NCBI GenBank assembly: GCA_021769965.1
Contig: JAETRU010000021.1
Span: forward strand, 1-52,799
DNA: 52,799 bases
Direction of reading: 5' to 3'
Source: Eubacterium sp.
GTDB lineage: Bacteria > Bacillota > Clostridia > Peptostreptococcales > Anaerovoracaceae
The translations under genes and the position numbers were made by a program. Positions 21,559 to 30,699 of this stretch are shown here, piece by piece; the first letter of the stretch is position 1; each line of letters begins with the position of its first letter. The notes beneath the pieces are model-generated. The model saw only the letters and a program-made list of their open reading frames with translations, searched no databases and had not been told where the DNA came from.

Positions 21559-21972
21559 ATGACAAAAGTATATCCTGTGATATTCACAGAGTTGGAAGAC
21601 GCTTGCCTGGTAGAAGTTCCGGATATGGAAATCCTGACGGAGGGAAAGAACCTTGAAGAGGCGTTTGCAATGGCAAGAGATGCAATTGGGATTAAGGGAA
21701 TTTCCATGGAAGACGATGGGGAACCTATTCCGGAAGCAACCAGACTGGCAGAGGTGAAACCAGAGGAAGGCACTTTCGCAGAAGAAGGAAAAGGCATGGT
21801 ATCTCTGGTAGACGTAGACTTTACGGCGTACAGAAAGAAACTGGATCAGAAAATGGTAAGAAGAAACGTGACTCTGCCAAACTGGCTGAATCAGGAAGCA
21901 GAAGCTGCCGGGGTAAACGTATCAAAGATTTTACAGGAAGCATTGATGCAGAATCTGGGAGTGCAGAGATAA
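21559..21972 (+). CDS. hicB: HicB antitoxin
   Basis: 137 residues. The N-terminal degraded RNase H-like domain (VYPVIFTELEDACLVEVPDM, KNLEEAFAMARDAIGIKGI) binds the toxin. The C-terminal RHH domain (MVRRNVTLPNWLNQEAEAAGVNVSKILQEAL) binds DNA. AAGAGAGGCTCGAT precedes the ATG. It follows hicA by 53 bp, the canonical order, and should repress the promoter with paired repeats. Confidence 0.93.
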   Translation: MTKVYPVIFTELEDACLVEVPDMEILTEGKNLEEAFAMARDAIGIKGISMEDDGEPIPEATRLAEVKPEEGTFAEEGKGMVSLVDVDFTAYRKKLDQKMVRRNVTLPNWLNQEAEAAGVNVSKILQEALMQNLGVQR

Positions 21973-21977
21973 AAAAG

Positions 21978-22012
21978 AAAAGTTCTCCGCTTTTCTCCGC
22001 TTTTTTTATGGT
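21978..22012 (+). terminator. Terminator after hicB
   Basis: AGAAAAG-TTCTCCG-CTTTTCT stem followed by CCGCTTTTTTT. It ends the hicAB transcript 8 bp after the stop codon. Confidence 0.6.
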
Positions 22013-22065
22013 ATAGTGTAAATAGAGATTCAGGCATGAATCAAAAAATAAAGGACAATACGAAG

Positions 22066-22092
22066 GAGACGTCAGATCGGCGTCTCTTTTGT
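22066..22092 (+). terminator. Second hairpin terminator before the late genes
   Basis: GAGACG-TCAGATCGG-CGTCTC (22066-22086) followed by TTTTGTT. Together with the previous one it separates early and late transcription, so late expression needs a promoter or antitermination between 22012 and 22104. A TATAGTGT at about 22012-22020 is only a weak -10 candidate. Confidence 0.65.
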
Positions 22093-22103
22093 TGTGGAAA
22101 AAC

Positions 22104-22499
22104 ATGAAGAAAAGTTGTAGCAGATGCGGACGGATCCATGAGAAGGGGATCGCATGTCCATTGAAACCAGCTTCGACAGTTAGACGGAAGAAGAAAGGAA
22201 CACAGGCCGACAGATACAGAAGCACGGCAGCGTGGACGAAACTATCTCTGAGAATCAGAGATAGAGACAGATATATTTGTCAGGCGTGTCTGCATGATCT
22301 TGGCAGCAAGAAGCGGATGAGAATCGGAGAACCGGTCGAGGTCCATCACATAGATCCACTGGAAGAAAACTTTGATGCAAGAGATGACGAAGACAATCTG
22401 ATTACATTATGCAAGCTGCATCACGAAGAGGCTGAGGCAGGACGCATTGATGCGGAAGCATTAAACCAGATTGCAAGGGCCAATAGCAAGGAACCGTAA
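22104..22499 (+). CDS. HNH endonuclease (packaging-associated)
   Basis: 131 residues from ATG 22104. The HNH core is intact: ICQACL...VEVHHIDPLEENFDARDDEDNLITLCKLHHEEAE (first His of HH near residue 81, Asn 98, His 106), with CxxC pairs for structural zinc. Phages of the cos type place this gene just ahead of TerS/TerL, and the nuclease works with terminase in making cohesive ends. Confidence 0.93.
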   Translation: MKKSCSRCGRIHEKGIACPLKPASTVRRKKKGTQADRYRSTAAWTKLSLRIRDRDRYICQACLHDLGSKKRMRIGEPVEVHHIDPLEENFDARDDEDNLITLCKLHHEEAEAGRIDAEALNQIARANSKEP

Positions 22500-22505
22500 C
22501 CAAAA

Positions 22506-22560
22506 GGTACCCCCCCGGGGGAAGGAAATTTGTCCAGCACCGGCCCCAAGACCACATGCC
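22506..22560. other. Candidate cos region
   Basis: Directly after the HNH stop the sequence reads GGTAC-C7-G5-AAGG followed by GCACCGGCCCC and ACATGCCGCCCCC. GC-rich runs in this exact slot between HNH and terS mark the cos site of many Bacillota HK97-like phages. The overhang position cannot be told from sequence alone. Confidence 0.5.
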
Positions 22561-22613
22561 GCCCCCATATTCATAAAAAATTCCCACAACAGAAATCAGA
22601 AAGGAGGGAGATG

Positions 22614-23150
22614 ATGCCGGCGACGAAGCCATATTTAGTTTTATTAGAAGAAAACAAAAGCCATAGAACAAAAGAAGAGCTGAAACACCGCAAGCAGGCC
22701 GAAGAGCAGCTTTTTACAGGAAAAACGCTCAAAGAATGGCCCGAAATTAAACAAAATGATGTTGCTCACAAAGAATTTTTACGGATCAAAAAGCTGCTGA
22801 AATCCATCGGCAAGGATGATGACATCTTCGCCGGGCCGATCAACCGGTACTGCCTCCTGATGGCGGAATGTAAGGATTTTGAGGTGAAGCGAGAGGCGGC
22901 CAGCCAGCGGATCAGAGACATGGAGAACTGCAGGGAGGCCTATAAAAAAAACGACACACTGACCGACTACTTTAAGACCATTGCCATGCTCGAAAAGCAT
23001 CTCATCGACCTTGACAAGCAGGTGCAGACGAAAAGAAAGATGATGTTTGACCTGGAAAAGGAAAATTTGATGACTGTAGCCGCGGCAATGCGGAGCATCC
23101 CAAAGAAGCCGGACAAGAAAAAGAGCCGGCTTGAAGAGGCTTTGGAATGA
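22614..23150 (+). CDS. P27-family terminase small subunit
   Basis: 178 residues from ATG 22614 (AAGGAGGGAG at correct spacing; the ATG just upstream at 22611 is too close). Helical: EFLRIKKLLKSIGKDDDIFAG is the DNA-binding part of the P27 family, and IAMLEKHLIDLDKQVQTKRK the oligomerisation coil. It recognises cos and recruits TerL, whose gene overlaps by 4 bp. Confidence 0.87.
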   Translation: MPATKPYLVLLEENKSHRTKEELKHRKQAEEQLFTGKTLKEWPEIKQNDVAHKEFLRIKKLLKSIGKDDDIFAGPINRYCLLMAECKDFEVKREAASQRIRDMENCREAYKKNDTLTDYFKTIAMLEKHLIDLDKQVQTKRKMMFDLEKENLMTVAAAMRSIPKKPDKKKSRLEEALE

Positions 23151-24841
23151 AGATTCAGGATACGGTAGCTTACCAGTATGCTAAGTGGGGCGTGCCGGCA
23201 AGAAACCACAAGGTCGGGAAATATGTAAAACTCCAGGAACGGCAGTGGATGAAGATCGCAGACGGAAAGGTGAAGGGCGTTTGGGTAGACGAAAAGGAAG
23301 TGCAGAGGATCTACAAGATACTGGATCTGATGGTTCATCCGGATCTCCAAGTACCGATGTCAGAGGGGCTGGAACCGTACGCCAATCTTTTCATCGTCGC
23401 AGTCCTCTGCACGAAGACGAAGAACGTCATGGGGCAGGAGGTCAGGTATTACGAGACCGGCCTTCTGGAGATCGCAAGAAAGAACTTCAAGACATTCACG
23501 TCTGCAGTTATTTTCATCGTGCTGATGCTCACGGACCAGAAGTACAGCAGGTTCTTCTCCGTAGCGCCTGACAAGGACATCGCGTCTGAATTGTGGCTCG
23601 CCATCAACAAAATCATCAAGGAAAGCCCCGAATTGTACAATGAGTACGAACAGGCTTTTGAGATACTGCGGTCCGAGATCAGGTGTAAAGTTACCAACGC
23701 CACGTACAAGCCGCTGGCATACGGAAAAGACCGCATGGATTCCAGAACGGCGAACGGTTTTCTTGCTGACGAGGCCGGCGCCATGGATAACTATCCGATA
23801 GAAGCGATGCGCTCGTCACAGATCACGCTGCCTAACAAACTGGGAATTGTCATATCGACCCAGTATCCCAGCGACGACAACGCTCTGATCGATGAGATCG
23901 ATATCGCGAAAAAGACTCTGGAAGGCCTGCTGCAGGCCCGCGTCTTCGCACTGCTCTTTGAACCGGATGACGTTTTACGGCAGGATGAGGCCTGGATGAA
24001 AAACGATAATGCGATCTACCAGGCGAATCCGGTGGCCATAGACAACAAAATCGTGTTTGAGAGTATCAAAAACAAGCGGGCGGAAGCGATCCTGTATGAA
24101 AATAAGCGGGAGAACTTCCTTTGCAAACACCTCAACATCAAGTACAGATCTCTTGGTGTGGAAGGGTACATTGATATCCAGAAGTTCAAACGCTGCGTAA
24201 AGAAAGCAGACAAGGAATGGTGGAACGGTAGAGCTGTCTACCTGGGCCTGGACCTGTCACAGACCGACGACAATACTGCGGTTGCCATGGTCGCCGGCGA
24301 GGGAGATACTCTATATATCAAAGTATTCGGTTTCGTCCCAAAGTCCAACGTGGACCTGAAGACGCACAGGGAGAAACTGGACTATTGGAAACTGATCCGG
24401 CGCGGCGACTGCTTCGCCTGTGGAGACGAGACGATTGATTACGGATATGTGGAACGGTTTATTTTAAGCCTTAAAGAAGAATATGGTGTAGAAATTATGC
24501 AGTGCGGTTATGACCGGTATAACGCTCTGTCGACGGTTCAGAAGCTTGAAGAGGCTGGCATTGAATGTGTCGAGATCAGACAGCATTCATCCGTACTGCA
24601 TTCCGCGACAAAGCTGCTGAAAGAGAAAGTGCTGAACAAGCAGGCCCGCTATGAGGAAAACGAGCTATTGGAGAATAACATCATGAATGCCAGGTGCGTG
24701 GAAGACACCAACAAGAACAAATATGTCAACAAGAAGAAATCTGCCGGGAAGGTCGACATGGTCGTAGCCGCCATCAATGCTGTGTACCTGTGGGAACAGG
24801 AACAGCTCTATGGATCAAACTTCACCGTGCAGGTCGTATAG
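23147..24841 (+). CDS. Terminase large subunit
   Basis: 564 residues, Terminase_1 type. The ATPase half has the Walker A-like ARKNFKTFTSA (about 115) and Walker B GFLADEAGAM (about 203). The RNase H-like nuclease half shows AVYLGLDLSQTDDNTAV (Asp about 368), CGYDRYN and the terminal acidic GKVDMVVAAINAVY. Motor that fills the capsid and cuts at cos. Normal length for the HK97-type family. Confidence 0.95.
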   Translation: MKIQDTVAYQYAKWGVPARNHKVGKYVKLQERQWMKIADGKVKGVWVDEKEVQRIYKILDLMVHPDLQVPMSEGLEPYANLFIVAVLCTKTKNVMGQEVRYYETGLLEIARKNFKTFTSAVIFIVLMLTDQKYSRFFSVAPDKDIASELWLAINKIIKESPELYNEYEQAFEILRSEIRCKVTNATYKPLAYGKDRMDSRTANGFLADEAGAMDNYPIEAMRSSQITLPNKLGIVISTQYPSDDNALIDEIDIAKKTLEGLLQARVFALLFEPDDVLRQDEAWMKNDNAIYQANPVAIDNKIVFESIKNKRAEAILYENKRENFLCKHLNIKYRSLGVEGYIDIQKFKRCVKKADKEWWNGRAVYLGLDLSQTDDNTAVAMVAGEGDTLYIKVFGFVPKSNVDLKTHREKLDYWKLIRRGDCFACGDETIDYGYVERFILSLKEEYGVEIMQCGYDRYNALSTVQKLEEAGIECVEIRQHSSVLHSATKLLKEKVLNKQARYEENELLENNIMNARCVEDTNKNKYVNKKKSAGKVDMVVAAINAVYLWEQEQLYGSNFTVQVV

Positions 24842-24849
24842 GAGGGAAC

Positions 24850-26094
24850 ATGAAATTACCTTGGAAACGAGAACTCAGGGCACAGGAGCTTCAGAGGGAC
24901 GGGAGCTTTGACAACGAATCCCAGCTGATTCGTTCCGCCATGAGCGCAGAACATATAGACAAAGCGAAGGCCATGGAGATCCCTGCGGTCGCATCATGCG
25001 TAGATAAGATCGCGGCATCCGTGGCAGCGACAGAATTTAAACTGTACAGGATCGTGGATGGAATCCCGAAGGTACAGCGGGACAGCAGGGTCAGGCTGCT
25101 CAACGAAGATACGGGTGATTCCCTGGACGCGATCCAGTTCTGGCGCGCCATCGTCCGGGATTATTTCCTTGACAAAGGAGGATACGCTTACATCAACTGG
25201 AATTTCAACAGGGTTGATTCTCTGAACTATGTAGAGGCGGACAGAATCTCGTTCATGAGTAATGAGGATCCCATTTTCAAAAGCTATATGATTTTTTGCA
25301 ACGGGAGAAGATATATGCCTCATGAGTTTTTGAAGATTATCAGACATACAAAGAACGGCTGGCGAGGGACATCTTTGATCGATGAAAATGAATTGCTCCT
25401 GTGGACGGCGTATTCGGAACTGAAATTTGAGGGAACACAGGTCAGCAAGGGCGGTAATAAGCGAGGTTTTATCCTTGCAGAGAAGAAGGTGGAAGGCCCG
25501 GCGCTGACCGCGCTGCGAGAAGCCTTTCGAAGCCTCTACTCTAATAACTCCGAAAATATCGTCGTGCTTAACAACGGCCTGAAGTTCCAGGAATCGTCGA
25601 ATACGTCTGTGGAAATGCAGCTGAACGAGATGAAAGAGGCAAACGCCAGGGAAATCTATAGGATATTTCAGATCCCAACCTCAGTCATGGAAGGGAGCGC
25701 AACGGATGATGATAACCGGATCTATTATGAAAGCGCTGTCAAGCCGGTGCTGGATGCTATTAAGGCGCAGATCAACCGGGGAATGCTTCTGGAAAACGAG
25801 AAGGCGGGCATGTATTTTGACTATGATATGAGCTCCCTCATGAAAGGCGATGTTAAGAGCAGATACGAAGCGTACAAGACCGGCCTTGAGTCCGGATTCA
25901 TTACGGTAGACGAGGTTCGAAAACGAGAGAACGAAGAACCTATAGGGTTGCCATTTGTGAAGCTAAACCTTGCCGATGTCCTGTTTGATCCAGACAGCCA
26001 GACCGTGTATGCGATCAATACGGGCCAACGCATGAGTATAGAAGATTTGAAGGAAGGAGGAACCCAGATCAATGAAAGTGGAAATCAGAGCTGA
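24850..26094 (+). CDS. HK97-family portal protein
   Basis: 414 residues from ATG 24850 (GGAGGGAAC upstream; the frame opening at 24694 lies inside terL). AMEIPAVASCVDKIAASVA, VSKGGNKRGFI and NAREIYRIFQIPTSVMEGS are family blocks. Forms the dodecameric DNA gate at one capsid vertex. Overlaps the protease gene by 23 bp. Confidence 0.94.
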   Translation: MKLPWKRELRAQELQRDGSFDNESQLIRSAMSAEHIDKAKAMEIPAVASCVDKIAASVAATEFKLYRIVDGIPKVQRDSRVRLLNEDTGDSLDAIQFWRAIVRDYFLDKGGYAYINWNFNRVDSLNYVEADRISFMSNEDPIFKSYMIFCNGRRYMPHEFLKIIRHTKNGWRGTSLIDENELLLWTAYSELKFEGTQVSKGGNKRGFILAEKKVEGPALTALREAFRSLYSNNSENIVVLNNGLKFQESSNTSVEMQLNEMKEANAREIYRIFQIPTSVMEGSATDDDNRIYYESAVKPVLDAIKAQINRGMLLENEKAGMYFDYDMSSLMKGDVKSRYEAYKTGLESGFITVDEVRKRENEEPIGLPFVKLNLADVLFDPDSQTVYAINTGQRMSIEDLKEGGTQINESGNQS

Positions 26095-26659
26095 CGGAAT
26101 GCATATCAGCGGATATGTGAATGTGCCGGGCAGGCCGTCAAGGCCGATGATGAGCGCCCTGGGAAAGTTCATTGAAGTGATCGAGCCGGGCGTATTCAGA
26201 AGAGCGATTCGAAAAACTGCAGAGACCAGCCTGCTTTTGGATCACGACAAGACGAGGGTGCTATCCAGCACTAAAGACAAGACCTTAATCGTGACGGAAG
26301 ACAATGTGGGACTTCGGGCAGAGACGGTGATCACTGATGCAGAGGTCATCAAAGCAGGAAAGGAAGGCAAACTGCGGGGCTGGAGCTTTGGTATGGTGCA
26401 TCCCACCTCGCACATGGAGGAACGAGCAGAGGGAGAACTGCCAATCAGGAGAATCACTGAGATCGAGCGTCTGCCGGAGGTTACGCTGGTTCTGGATAAA
26501 ATACCATGCTACCAGTCAACCAGCATTGAAGTGAGAAGTGGCGAGGAAGCGCTGATCGAGTACAGGGCATGCATGGAGGACGTTATTGTTGAAGAGGAGA
26601 CAGAACCCAAAAAGAACGTGGATCTGTCAGAATACAAAGAAAGACTGAAAAGAATTTAG
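26072..26659 (+). CDS. HK97-family prohead protease
   Basis: 195 residues, peptidase U35. Catalytic His in LLLDHDKTRV (about 55) and Ser in LRGWSFGM (about 107). Removes the capsid delta-domain and itself during maturation. Lies in the standard order portal-protease-capsid. Confidence 0.93.
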   Translation: MKVEIRADGMHISGYVNVPGRPSRPMMSALGKFIEVIEPGVFRRAIRKTAETSLLLDHDKTRVLSSTKDKTLIVTEDNVGLRAETVITDAEVIKAGKEGKLRGWSFGMVHPTSHMEERAEGELPIRRITEIERLPEVTLVLDKIPCYQSTSIEVRSGEEALIEYRACMEDVIVEEETEPKKNVDLSEYKERLKRI

Positions 26660-26671
26660 GAGGGAGAACGA

Positions 26672-27814
26672 ATGTTTATAAAAAAGTTGAAGGAAAAAAG
26701 AACCGAACTGAAAGCAAGCATGGATGCACTGATCGCAGCCGCAGAAACAGAGGAGAGAGCCTTAACTGAAGAGGAGATGTCGGAATTCGATGGTTATGAG
26801 GCAGAAATCAAGAAAATTGACAGAACCATTGAAGCTTATGAAAAAAGAGCTGAAGAGGAGCTGGAGCCGGAAGAAGAAACAGAAGAGACTGGCGAAGACA
26901 CCGAGGCAGAGGAACGTGCTTTTGCGGATTATATTCGCGGCACTTATGCTGAAGAACGCGCTGACGTAAACCTCACATTCACGAATAACGGCGCAGTAAT
27001 TCCGGCATCGATCGCAAATAAGATTATTGACAAAGTCAAAGACATCTGCCCGATTTTCCAAATGGCTGACACTTACAACGTGGGAGGAAACCTGACGATT
27101 CCGAAGTATGATGAAAGCACGCAGAAAATCACCATGGCATATGCAAGTGAATTCACAGAACTGGAATCCACGTCGGGAAAATTCACCAGCATTGAGCTGA
27201 AGGGTTTCCTGGCTGGCGTATTAACGAAGGTATCCAAGCAGCTGATCAATAACTCCAATTTCGACATACTTTCCTATGTCGTAAATAAAATGGCCGAAGC
27301 TATTGCCGTATGGATCGAAAAAGAGCTGCTCGTAGGAACCACGAGCAAAATTGAAGGGCTGTCCGGAGTCACGCAGACCGTAACGACTGCAACGACGACA
27401 GCGGTCACTGCAGATGAACTGATCGATTTACAGGAAGAAATTCCGGATGTATATAAACCTGCGTCAATCTGGATCATGAACAGGACGACCAGAAAGGCCA
27501 TCAGAAAGCTGAAAGACGCAGATGGGAACTATCTCCTGAACAAAGATATGACGGCAAGATGGGGCTACACTCTTCTGGGAAGCGATGTGTATTGTTCTGA
27601 CCAGATGCCGGGAATCGCGGCAGGGAAGACGACTATTTACTACGGAGATATGTCTGGTCTGGCGCTGAAGATTTCAGAGGCTCCATCAATTGAAATTCTC
27701 AGAGAAAAATTTGCAACGCAGCACGCGATCGGTGTTGTAGGATGGCTGGAAGTAGACTCTAAGGTTGAGGATACACAGAAGATTGCAGCCTTGAAGATGA
27801 AAGCGAGCGCATAA
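26672..27814 (+). CDS. HK97-fold major capsid protein
   Basis: 380 residues. Residues 1-85 are a charged coiled coil (delta/scaffold domain, AEEELEPEEETEETGEDTEA), expected to be cut off by the protease before the mature domain starting near GAVIPASIANKIIDKVKD. Later blocks MNRTTRKAIRKLKDADGNYLL and LGSDVYCSDQMP match the family P- and A-domains. GGAGGGAGAACG upstream. Confidence 0.95.
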   Translation: MFIKKLKEKRTELKASMDALIAAAETEERALTEEEMSEFDGYEAEIKKIDRTIEAYEKRAEEELEPEEETEETGEDTEAEERAFADYIRGTYAEERADVNLTFTNNGAVIPASIANKIIDKVKDICPIFQMADTYNVGGNLTIPKYDESTQKITMAYASEFTELESTSGKFTSIELKGFLAGVLTKVSKQLINNSNFDILSYVVNKMAEAIAVWIEKELLVGTTSKIEGLSGVTQTVTTATTTAVTADELIDLQEEIPDVYKPASIWIMNRTTRKAIRKLKDADGNYLLNKDMTARWGYTLLGSDVYCSDQMPGIAAGKTTIYYGDMSGLALKISEAPSIEILREKFATQHAIGVVGWLEVDSKVEDTQKIAALKMKASA

Positions 27815-27816
27815 CT

Positions 27817-28131
27817 ATGGTAAGAGTAAAAGCATTACAGTCCTTTGCGGGGGCTGTATCCATGAGAATTGGAGAGGAAAGAATCGTAGATCTGACAGAC
27901 ACTATGCGTGAACTGGCGGATTGCGGTTATGTGAAAATTCTAGAAGACCTTGATGAATGCTATGAAGGCGTCGAAATAGACAAAATGACCAAGCGGCAGC
28001 TGGTGAGATATGCAAAGGACAATAAGATCCCGATTGCAGAAAAAGAAAAGCATGAAAAGGTCTTGGAACAGGTAAAAAGCTATCTTGGGATTGCGGAGGA
28101 TACCGATGAAGCCAAGCGAGATAACGGTTGA
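27817..28131 (+). CDS. Small head protein with HeH/SAP-like C-terminus
   Basis: 104 residues. An N-terminal beta segment (VRVKALQSFAGAVSMRIGEERIVDL) is followed by a helix-extension-helix-like end (MTKRQLVRYAKDNKIPI). It begins 2 bp after the capsid stop. Similar genes after capsid encode minor head or decoration proteins; precise role unknown. Confidence 0.65.
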   Translation: MVRVKALQSFAGAVSMRIGEERIVDLTDTMRELADCGYVKILEDLDECYEGVEIDKMTKRQLVRYAKDNKIPIAEKEKHEKVLEQVKSYLGIAEDTDEAKRDNG

Positions 28132-28429
28132 GTATATCAAGGACTATTTGAGAATTGATGACCTTGATACAAGTGCTGCAGAAATCGTTGACAAAGAACT
28201 GAAAGCCATGCTGGAGGCCGCAAAGCAGTATGCGGAAAGCTACACAGGGTTGTCGATGACGGCGGAAACAGGCGAGAGGAGCCTTGACGACTATGACGAT
28301 GTAAGTTTTGCGATACTCGCCATTGTCGGAGACCTGTATGAGAGCCGGACGGCGGCGCTGGACAAGCAGTCTTATCAGAACAGAACAGTGGAGTGCATTT
28401 TATCAATGCACTCCTATAATTTGGTTTAG
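28106..28429 (+). CDS. Head-tail connector (gp6-like)
   Basis: 107 residues from ATG 28106 (GCGGAGGATACCG upstream), all-helical: ITVEYIKDYLRIDDL, KAMLEAAKQYAESYTGLS, VSFAILAIVGDLYESR are the HK97 gp6/YqbG blocks. Ring below the portal. Confidence 0.87.
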   Translation: MKPSEITVEYIKDYLRIDDLDTSAAEIVDKELKAMLEAAKQYAESYTGLSMTAETGERSLDDYDDVSFAILAIVGDLYESRTAALDKQSYQNRTVECILSMHSYNLV

Positions 28430-28438
28430 GAGGCTGCC

Positions 28439-28783
28439 ATGGATCCAGGAATTTTGAACAACAGGATCGAGATTTACAAAAACGAGATCATCACAAACAG
28501 TCTGAACGAGGACCAGCCTGCGCCGGTTCTATTGAAGAGGATATGGGCTAATGTGCAGCCGCGGACAGGATCTCTGATGACGGGACGTCCCGCAGACACC
28601 ATGTTGTCTAAGACCACTCACGTGGTTACAGCGCGAAGCGAAGCACTGAAAGACATTACACTGGACTGCTACATCCTGTGGACGGATGCCAACGGGCAGC
28701 CGCATCGATTCGACATTGATTACATATTGCCGCCAGTAAGACTACAGCCATTATCGTCAATCTATGTCCAGGAGGTGATTTGA
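28439..28783 (+). CDS. Head-tail joining protein (head closure)
   Basis: 114 residues, starting MDPGILNNRIEIYKNEI, then WANVQPRTGS, a beta barrel of the SPP1 gp16/head-tail adaptor class. GGAGGCTGCC precedes the ATG. Plugs the portal after packaging. Confidence 0.87.
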   Translation: MDPGILNNRIEIYKNEIITNSLNEDQPAPVLLKRIWANVQPRTGSLMTGRPADTMLSKTTHVVTARSEALKDITLDCYILWTDANGQPHRFDIDYILPPVRLQPLSSIYVQEVI

Positions 28784-29196
28784 TGAGAGATGGAGACATG
28801 AGCGAAGTGGAAACCAATATGGGCGGGCTGCTTAGAATGTGGCCTAAGCAGACAGAGAAGTTTATGCAGGAGGAAGCCAAAGATCTGAGAAAACGGATGG
28901 TCACTTTTGCGAAAACCAGAGTGAGGAGAGTCACTGGAAATTATTTCAAGGGATTCAAGGCCGGCAAGGCAGTATATAAGTGGAGCGACGCAGAGTATAA
29001 CGTCGGCGTGTATAACAAAGCGCATCATGCGCATCTAATCGAGAATGGACACAGAGGAATGTTCTGGGGACATGCGGGCGGATGGGTTCCGGGAAAGCAC
29101 ATCATGGAAGACAGCTTGCGCCGGTTTGAACCGATTTTCGCAAAACATGTCGAAGATGACCTTGCCGATTTTATTGTAAAGGAGCTGGAGAAATGA
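28783..29196 (+). CDS. HK97-gp10-like tail-head joining protein
   Basis: 137 residues from ATG 28783 (GGAGGTGATTTG upstream). TGNYFKGFKAGKAVYKWSD and NKAHHAHLIENGHRG are the recognisable gp10 blocks. Overlaps the next gene by 4 bp. Confidence 0.87.
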   Translation: MRDGDMSEVETNMGGLLRMWPKQTEKFMQEEAKDLRKRMVTFAKTRVRRVTGNYFKGFKAGKAVYKWSDAEYNVGVYNKAHHAHLIENGHRGMFWGHAGGWVPGKHIMEDSLRRFEPIFAKHVEDDLADFIVKELEK

Positions 29197-29618
29197 TTAA
29201 GACCGGAGACGTCATAAAGGCGGTCAACACGAAGCTGAAAAATAACTTCAAAGATCATAAGGTTTGCTCAGCGGATATACGGAAAAAGGTAGAGCCAGGC
29301 AGTTTTTATGTAGAATGGCCTACGCCGGTTCTCGACGGAACACAGGATTTCAGGCATGAGGAGGGAATGATTCGGGTCGTATATTTTCCAAAAGATGATT
29401 TAAACAACAGGATCGAATTCATGGAAATGCAGATTGCGCTCTATGAAGCGTTCTTTGATATCTTGTGGATTGATGAAGAGTTCGCAATTCCCGTAAACGA
29501 TCTGACATTTGAAGAATCAGACGGAGCACTGATAATGAATTTTGACTATGAGATATTCCAGGAAATCGAAGAGGACGGAGAACTGATGAAGAACATTGAA
29601 GTTGGAGTGAAGATTTAA
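29193..29618 (+). CDS. Tail terminator-like protein (DUF6838)
   Basis: 141 residues. FYVEWPTPVLDGTQ and VVYFPKDDLNNRIEFMEMQ match the phage tail terminator family common in PBSX-like contractile phages. Sits directly before the sheath gene as expected. Confidence 0.78.
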   Translation: MIKTGDVIKAVNTKLKNNFKDHKVCSADIRKKVEPGSFYVEWPTPVLDGTQDFRHEEGMIRVVYFPKDDLNNRIEFMEMQIALYEAFFDILWIDEEFAIPVNDLTFEESDGALIMNFDYEIFQEIEEDGELMKNIEVGVKI

Positions 29619-29637
29619 AACGATAGGAGAGAATGAG

Positions 29638-30687
29638 ATGGGAGCACCAAATATTGTGGTCGAATTTTTGACCAAGGCGAACACCGCCATAACAAGGAGT
29701 GAGCGGGGCATCGTCTGCTTGGTAGTAAGCGATACGACGAAGACGACTCGTCTGACAGAATATAAATCGCTGACAGAGATTGTTGAGACGGACTGGAACG
29801 CGGAGAACCTGCAGATCATAAAAGATGCATTGGCAGACGGACCGAACAAAGTCTATGTTGTGAGAATCGGGACGAGCGAAACGTTTGAAACCATTGAGCC
29901 GACGCTGGACGCGCTGAAAATAAACTGGATAGCGCACATCGCGCAGGATCAGACGGACATCGTTGAGTATGTGAAAACACGGAATCTGGGAGGAGGATCT
30001 GCAGCGATAAAAGCTGTCGTATATAGCCAGACTGCTGATGACATCCACGTAGTGAACTTTGCGAATACAAAGGTAACGAGGACGGATGGGACAGAGCTTG
30101 CAGGGTACAAGTTTTTAGGGCGCATCGCAGGCATGCTGGCGGCCACGCCGCTGGATCGCAGCGCAACATACTATATTTTTGACGACCTGCAATCTGTGGA
30201 GGAGCCAGCAGACATCGACGATGCGGTAGATGCAGGAAATTTCGTCCTGTGTAATGATTACGGAACGGTGAAGGTTGTAAGAGCGGTAAATTCTGCAACG
30301 AAAGTGGAGAAAGAAGATCTGAAGAAGATCACGATCGTCGAAGGGATGGATTTGATGAAGGAAGATATCATGGAGACCTTCAAAAATCAGTATGTTGGAA
30401 AATACAAGAATAACCTGGACAACCAGATGGTCTTTATCGCCGCAGTGAATACCTACTTCCGCCAGCTGGCGCTCGACGAGGTATTGAACCCAGACTACGT
30501 AAACTTGGCAGAGATCGACGTGGAAACGCAGAGAACAGCGCTGGCCAACGCGGGCACAACGGAAGCGCTGGACTGGGATGATGATACGGTCAAAAAGAAT
30601 CCATTCCGATCCTATGTCTTTGCGAAAGCCAACGTGCAACTGTCTGACGCTATTGAAGATCTGGAATTCGATATCTACTTGAATTAG
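29638..30687 (+). CDS. Contractile tail sheath protein (XkdK-like)
   Basis: 349 residues. GAPNIVVEFLTKANTAITRSERGIV at the N-terminus, NKVYVVRIG, GRIAGMLAATPLDRSATYY and the C-terminal FRSYVFAKANVQLSDAIEDLEFDIYLN match XkdK-type sheaths. Its presence makes this phage a myovirus. GATAGGAGAGAATGAG precedes the ATG. Confidence 0.93.
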   Translation: MGAPNIVVEFLTKANTAITRSERGIVCLVVSDTTKTTRLTEYKSLTEIVETDWNAENLQIIKDALADGPNKVYVVRIGTSETFETIEPTLDALKINWIAHIAQDQTDIVEYVKTRNLGGGSAAIKAVVYSQTADDIHVVNFANTKVTRTDGTELAGYKFLGRIAGMLAATPLDRSATYYIFDDLQSVEEPADIDDAVDAGNFVLCNDYGTVKVVRAVNSATKVEKEDLKKITIVEGMDLMKEDIMETFKNQYVGKYKNNLDNQMVFIAAVNTYFRQLALDEVLNPDYVNLAEIDVETQRTALANAGTTEALDWDDDTVKKNPFRSYVFAKANVQLSDAIEDLEFDIYLN

Positions 30688-30699
30688 AGGAGGTAAAGC

